This document shows positions 62,563 through 63,840 of a stretch of DNA of 63,840 nt, one piece after another. Source of the stretch: Bacteroidia bacterium (lineage in GTDB: Bacteria; Bacteroidota; Bacteroidia; UKL13-3). Position 1 is the stretch's first letter. Each line of letters starts with the position of its first letter. The DNA is taken from contig JAGVLJ010000006.1 in NCBI GenBank assembly GCA_020049855.1, positions 1-63,840 on the forward strand, written 5' to 3'. A program made the position numbers and the translations under genes. Below the pieces are notes generated by a model that was given only the letters and a program-made list of their open reading frames with translations, did not search any database and was not told the DNA's origin.

Positions 62563-63840
62563 GTGAAACAGATACTCATATTTTCATTAATCTTATTAAG
62601 CCTTGAGGGTTTAGCCCAAAATTATCAGATAAAAGGCTCTGTATCGGATGGACTTACAGGTGAAAAACTGGCTGGTGTCTCCGTTCGCACCAACAACAAT
62701 GGAACAGCAACTGATGCAAAAGGAGCATTTACCCTAACCGTAAACGCAACTAACATTACCCTCTGGTTTAGTTACCTTGGATATGACACGCTACACAAAT
62801 ACATTCACGATGCCGACTTTACTGCTAACAGTTGCAACCTGTCCGTAGCACTATTTCCATCCTTACACGAGTTAAAACAAATTGTAGTCAGTGCCGGACG
62901 ATTTGAGCAAAACATAAATGAGGTCACTCTTTCTATGGAAATACTTAAACCCAACCTGATTGAAGCTACCAACACCACTAAACTAGATCAGGCACTTGAC
63001 CAGCTTCCCGGGGTAAATCTGGTGAACGGGCAAGTAAATATTCGTGGTGGCAGCGGTTTTAGCTATGGTGCTGGCAGCCGAGTAAGTGTGTTGGTTGATG
63101 GCTTACCGCTTTTAAGTGCTGATGCTGGCGATATTAAATGGGATGCCTTGCCCTTAGAAAATATTGAACAGGTAGAAGTAATTAAAGGGGCATCATCGGC
63201 CTTGTTTGGCTCGGGGGCTTTAGGCGGAGTGATTAATTTAAGAACCGTGGCACCGGGGAAAAAACCAATTACCAAAGTGCGTATTTTTTCAGGAATATAT
63301 GATGACCCTAAAAAAGCAGCTTATAGATATTGGAGCAAAAGTCCGGTACAAACCGGGATCAGTGCTTTCCACAGCAGAAAAATTGGTAAATACGAAGGGG
63401 GACTTGGATTTTACTACCTGAATGATGAAGGATATCGGCAGGGAGAAAATACCGAAACAGTAAGAATAACATTAAATAATACCTGGAGAAACGCAAAGGT
63501 TAAAGGCTTAAATTACGGAATAAACGTGAATGGAATTTTTACATCGGGGGGTAATTTTTTATTTTGGAAAAGTGCCGATTTACCTTTTATTCCGGCCGAT
63601 AAAACCCTAAGCCGCATTCAAAACAACAAATTCAATCTTGATCCCTTTGTTCAATATACAACCAAAGGAGGGTACAAGCATGCCTTTCGCAACCGTTATT
63701 TTTTAACCGACAATCGGAATAATACCAATCAGGGTTCGAAAGCACACTTGTGGTATAACGAATATCAGTTTCAGAAAATGATGCAACCAGCCGCCAATAT
63801 TCAACTCACTTTTACCGCAGGTATAAGTGCCACGTTTAAT
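62563..63840 (+). CDS. TonB-dependent receptor, 3' end outside window
   Basis: The frame opens with GTG (no in-frame ATG after the upstream stop) and runs for 426 codons to the window edge. A signal peptide ends near EGLAQN. Residues 22-105 form a carboxypeptidase-regulatory-like domain (YQIKGSVSDGLTGEKLAGVSV), and residues about 125-235 form the plug (LDQALDQLPGVNLVNGQ, IRGGSGFSYGAGSRVSVLVDG, VEVIKGASSALFGSGALGGVI). Barrel strands follow. It takes up an unknown ligand. It is divergent from the Crp/Fnr gene across 84 bp; a TATGTTTA box at 62527-62534 is a possible -7 element. Confidence 0.88.
   Translation, partial: MKQILIFSLILLSLEGLAQNYQIKGSVSDGLTGEKLAGVSVRTNNNGTATDAKGAFTLTVNATNITLWFSYLGYDTLHKYIHDADFTANSCNLSVALFPSLHELKQIVVSAGRFEQNINEVTLSMEILKPNLIEATNTTKLDQALDQLPGVNLVNGQVNIRGGSGFSYGAGSRVSVLVDGLPLLSADAGDIKWDALPLENIEQVEVIKGASSALFGSGALGGVINLRTVAPGKKPITKVRIFSGIYDDPKKAAYRYWSKSPVQTGISAFHSRKIGKYEGGLGFYYLNDEGYRQGENTETVRITLNNTWRNAKVKGLNYGINVNGIFTSGGNFLFWKSADLPFIPADKTLSRIQNNKFNLDPFVQYTTKGGYKHAFRNRYFLTDNRNNTNQGSKAHLWYNEYQFQKMMQPAANIQLTFTAGISATFN

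Noticed and set aside
1-63840. CRISPR arrays, insertion sequences or phage genes
   Set aside because: No spaced identical repeats, transposase, integrase or structural phage proteins were recognised.

Overview
The window looks like a chromosomal piece of a Bacteroidota bacterium (Chitinophagales/Sphingobacteriales-like by inference). The signs are TAnnTTTG-type -7 promoter boxes, few clear Shine-Dalgarno sites, a fused CcoN-CcoO oxidase subunit, a DUF3127 protein, a DUF5777-like beta-barrel, a two-domain isocitrate dehydrogenase of about 480 residues, a fused SpmA-SpmB protein and a TonB receptor with a carboxypeptidase-regulatory domain. No transposase, integrase or CRISPR array was seen.

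Layout. (1) 1-391: a tRNA-Arg(CCT) with its terminator and a degenerate partial copy of the same tRNA. (2) 392-17278, minus strand: a 13-gene operon for anaerobic aromatic degradation. It holds ATP-dependent (class I) benzoyl-CoA reductase bcrC-B-A-D, an ADP-forming acyl-CoA synthetase, an orphan 2-hydroxyacyl-CoA-dehydratase-type subunit, an unknown 153-residue protein, a fusion of a ketopantoate-reductase-like dehydrogenase with a BcrA/HgdC-type ATPase, a thiolase, and the lower-pathway genes had, oah, dch plus a dehydrogenase-hydratase fusion. (3) 17503-23964, plus strand, divergent: a molybdenum-cofactor cytidylyltransferase-like gene, xdhC, an SDR, a fused 4-hydroxybenzoyl-CoA reductase (hcrC-hcrA), hcrB and a hemerythrin. 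The two operons together would channel benzoyl-CoA and 4-hydroxybenzoyl-CoA into 3-hydroxypimeloyl-CoA and then towards glutaryl-CoA and acetyl-CoA. (4) 24433-33660: housekeeping genes metG, an LD-carboxypeptidase, a thioredoxin-like protein, and rimP-nusA-infB with a terminator hairpin in its leader. (5) 34104-40828: a respiratory module with two cytochrome c lipoproteins, an outer-membrane barrel, a Tat-exported ferredoxin, an NrfD-type quinol subunit and a monohaem cytochrome, but no molybdenum catalytic subunit. (6) 40936-52138: assorted genes (DUF3127, SpmAB, isocitrate dehydrogenase with a divergent LysR, a broken HNH-like gene, tRNA-Met, alkaline phosphatase, DprA). (7) 52256-62478, minus strand: a complete cbb3 oxidase system (ccoNO-Q-P, ccoG, fixH, safE-like; usp-ccoI-ccoS) and a Crp/Fnr regulator. 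(8) 62563-63840: the start of a TonB-dependent receptor.

The finding that ties the window together is regulatory. Five promoters (bcr, hcr, the NrfD module, ccoNO and usp-ccoI-ccoS) share one architecture. Each has tandem dyads of the form TGA-N6-TCA at an exact 22-bp period (two helical turns). The proximal dyad centre lies 29.5 or 30.5 bp upstream of the first base of a TAnnTTTG-like -7 box, which puts the dyad near -41.5. This predicts one oxygen-responsive Crp/Fnr regulon covering anaerobic ring reduction, an alternative electron-transfer chain and the high-affinity oxidase. The most unusual gene content is the dehydrogenase-ATPase fusion with its orphan iron-sulfur dehydratase-like partner and 153-residue companion. 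They may form an undescribed ATP-driven reductive enzyme embedded in the benzoyl-CoA operon.
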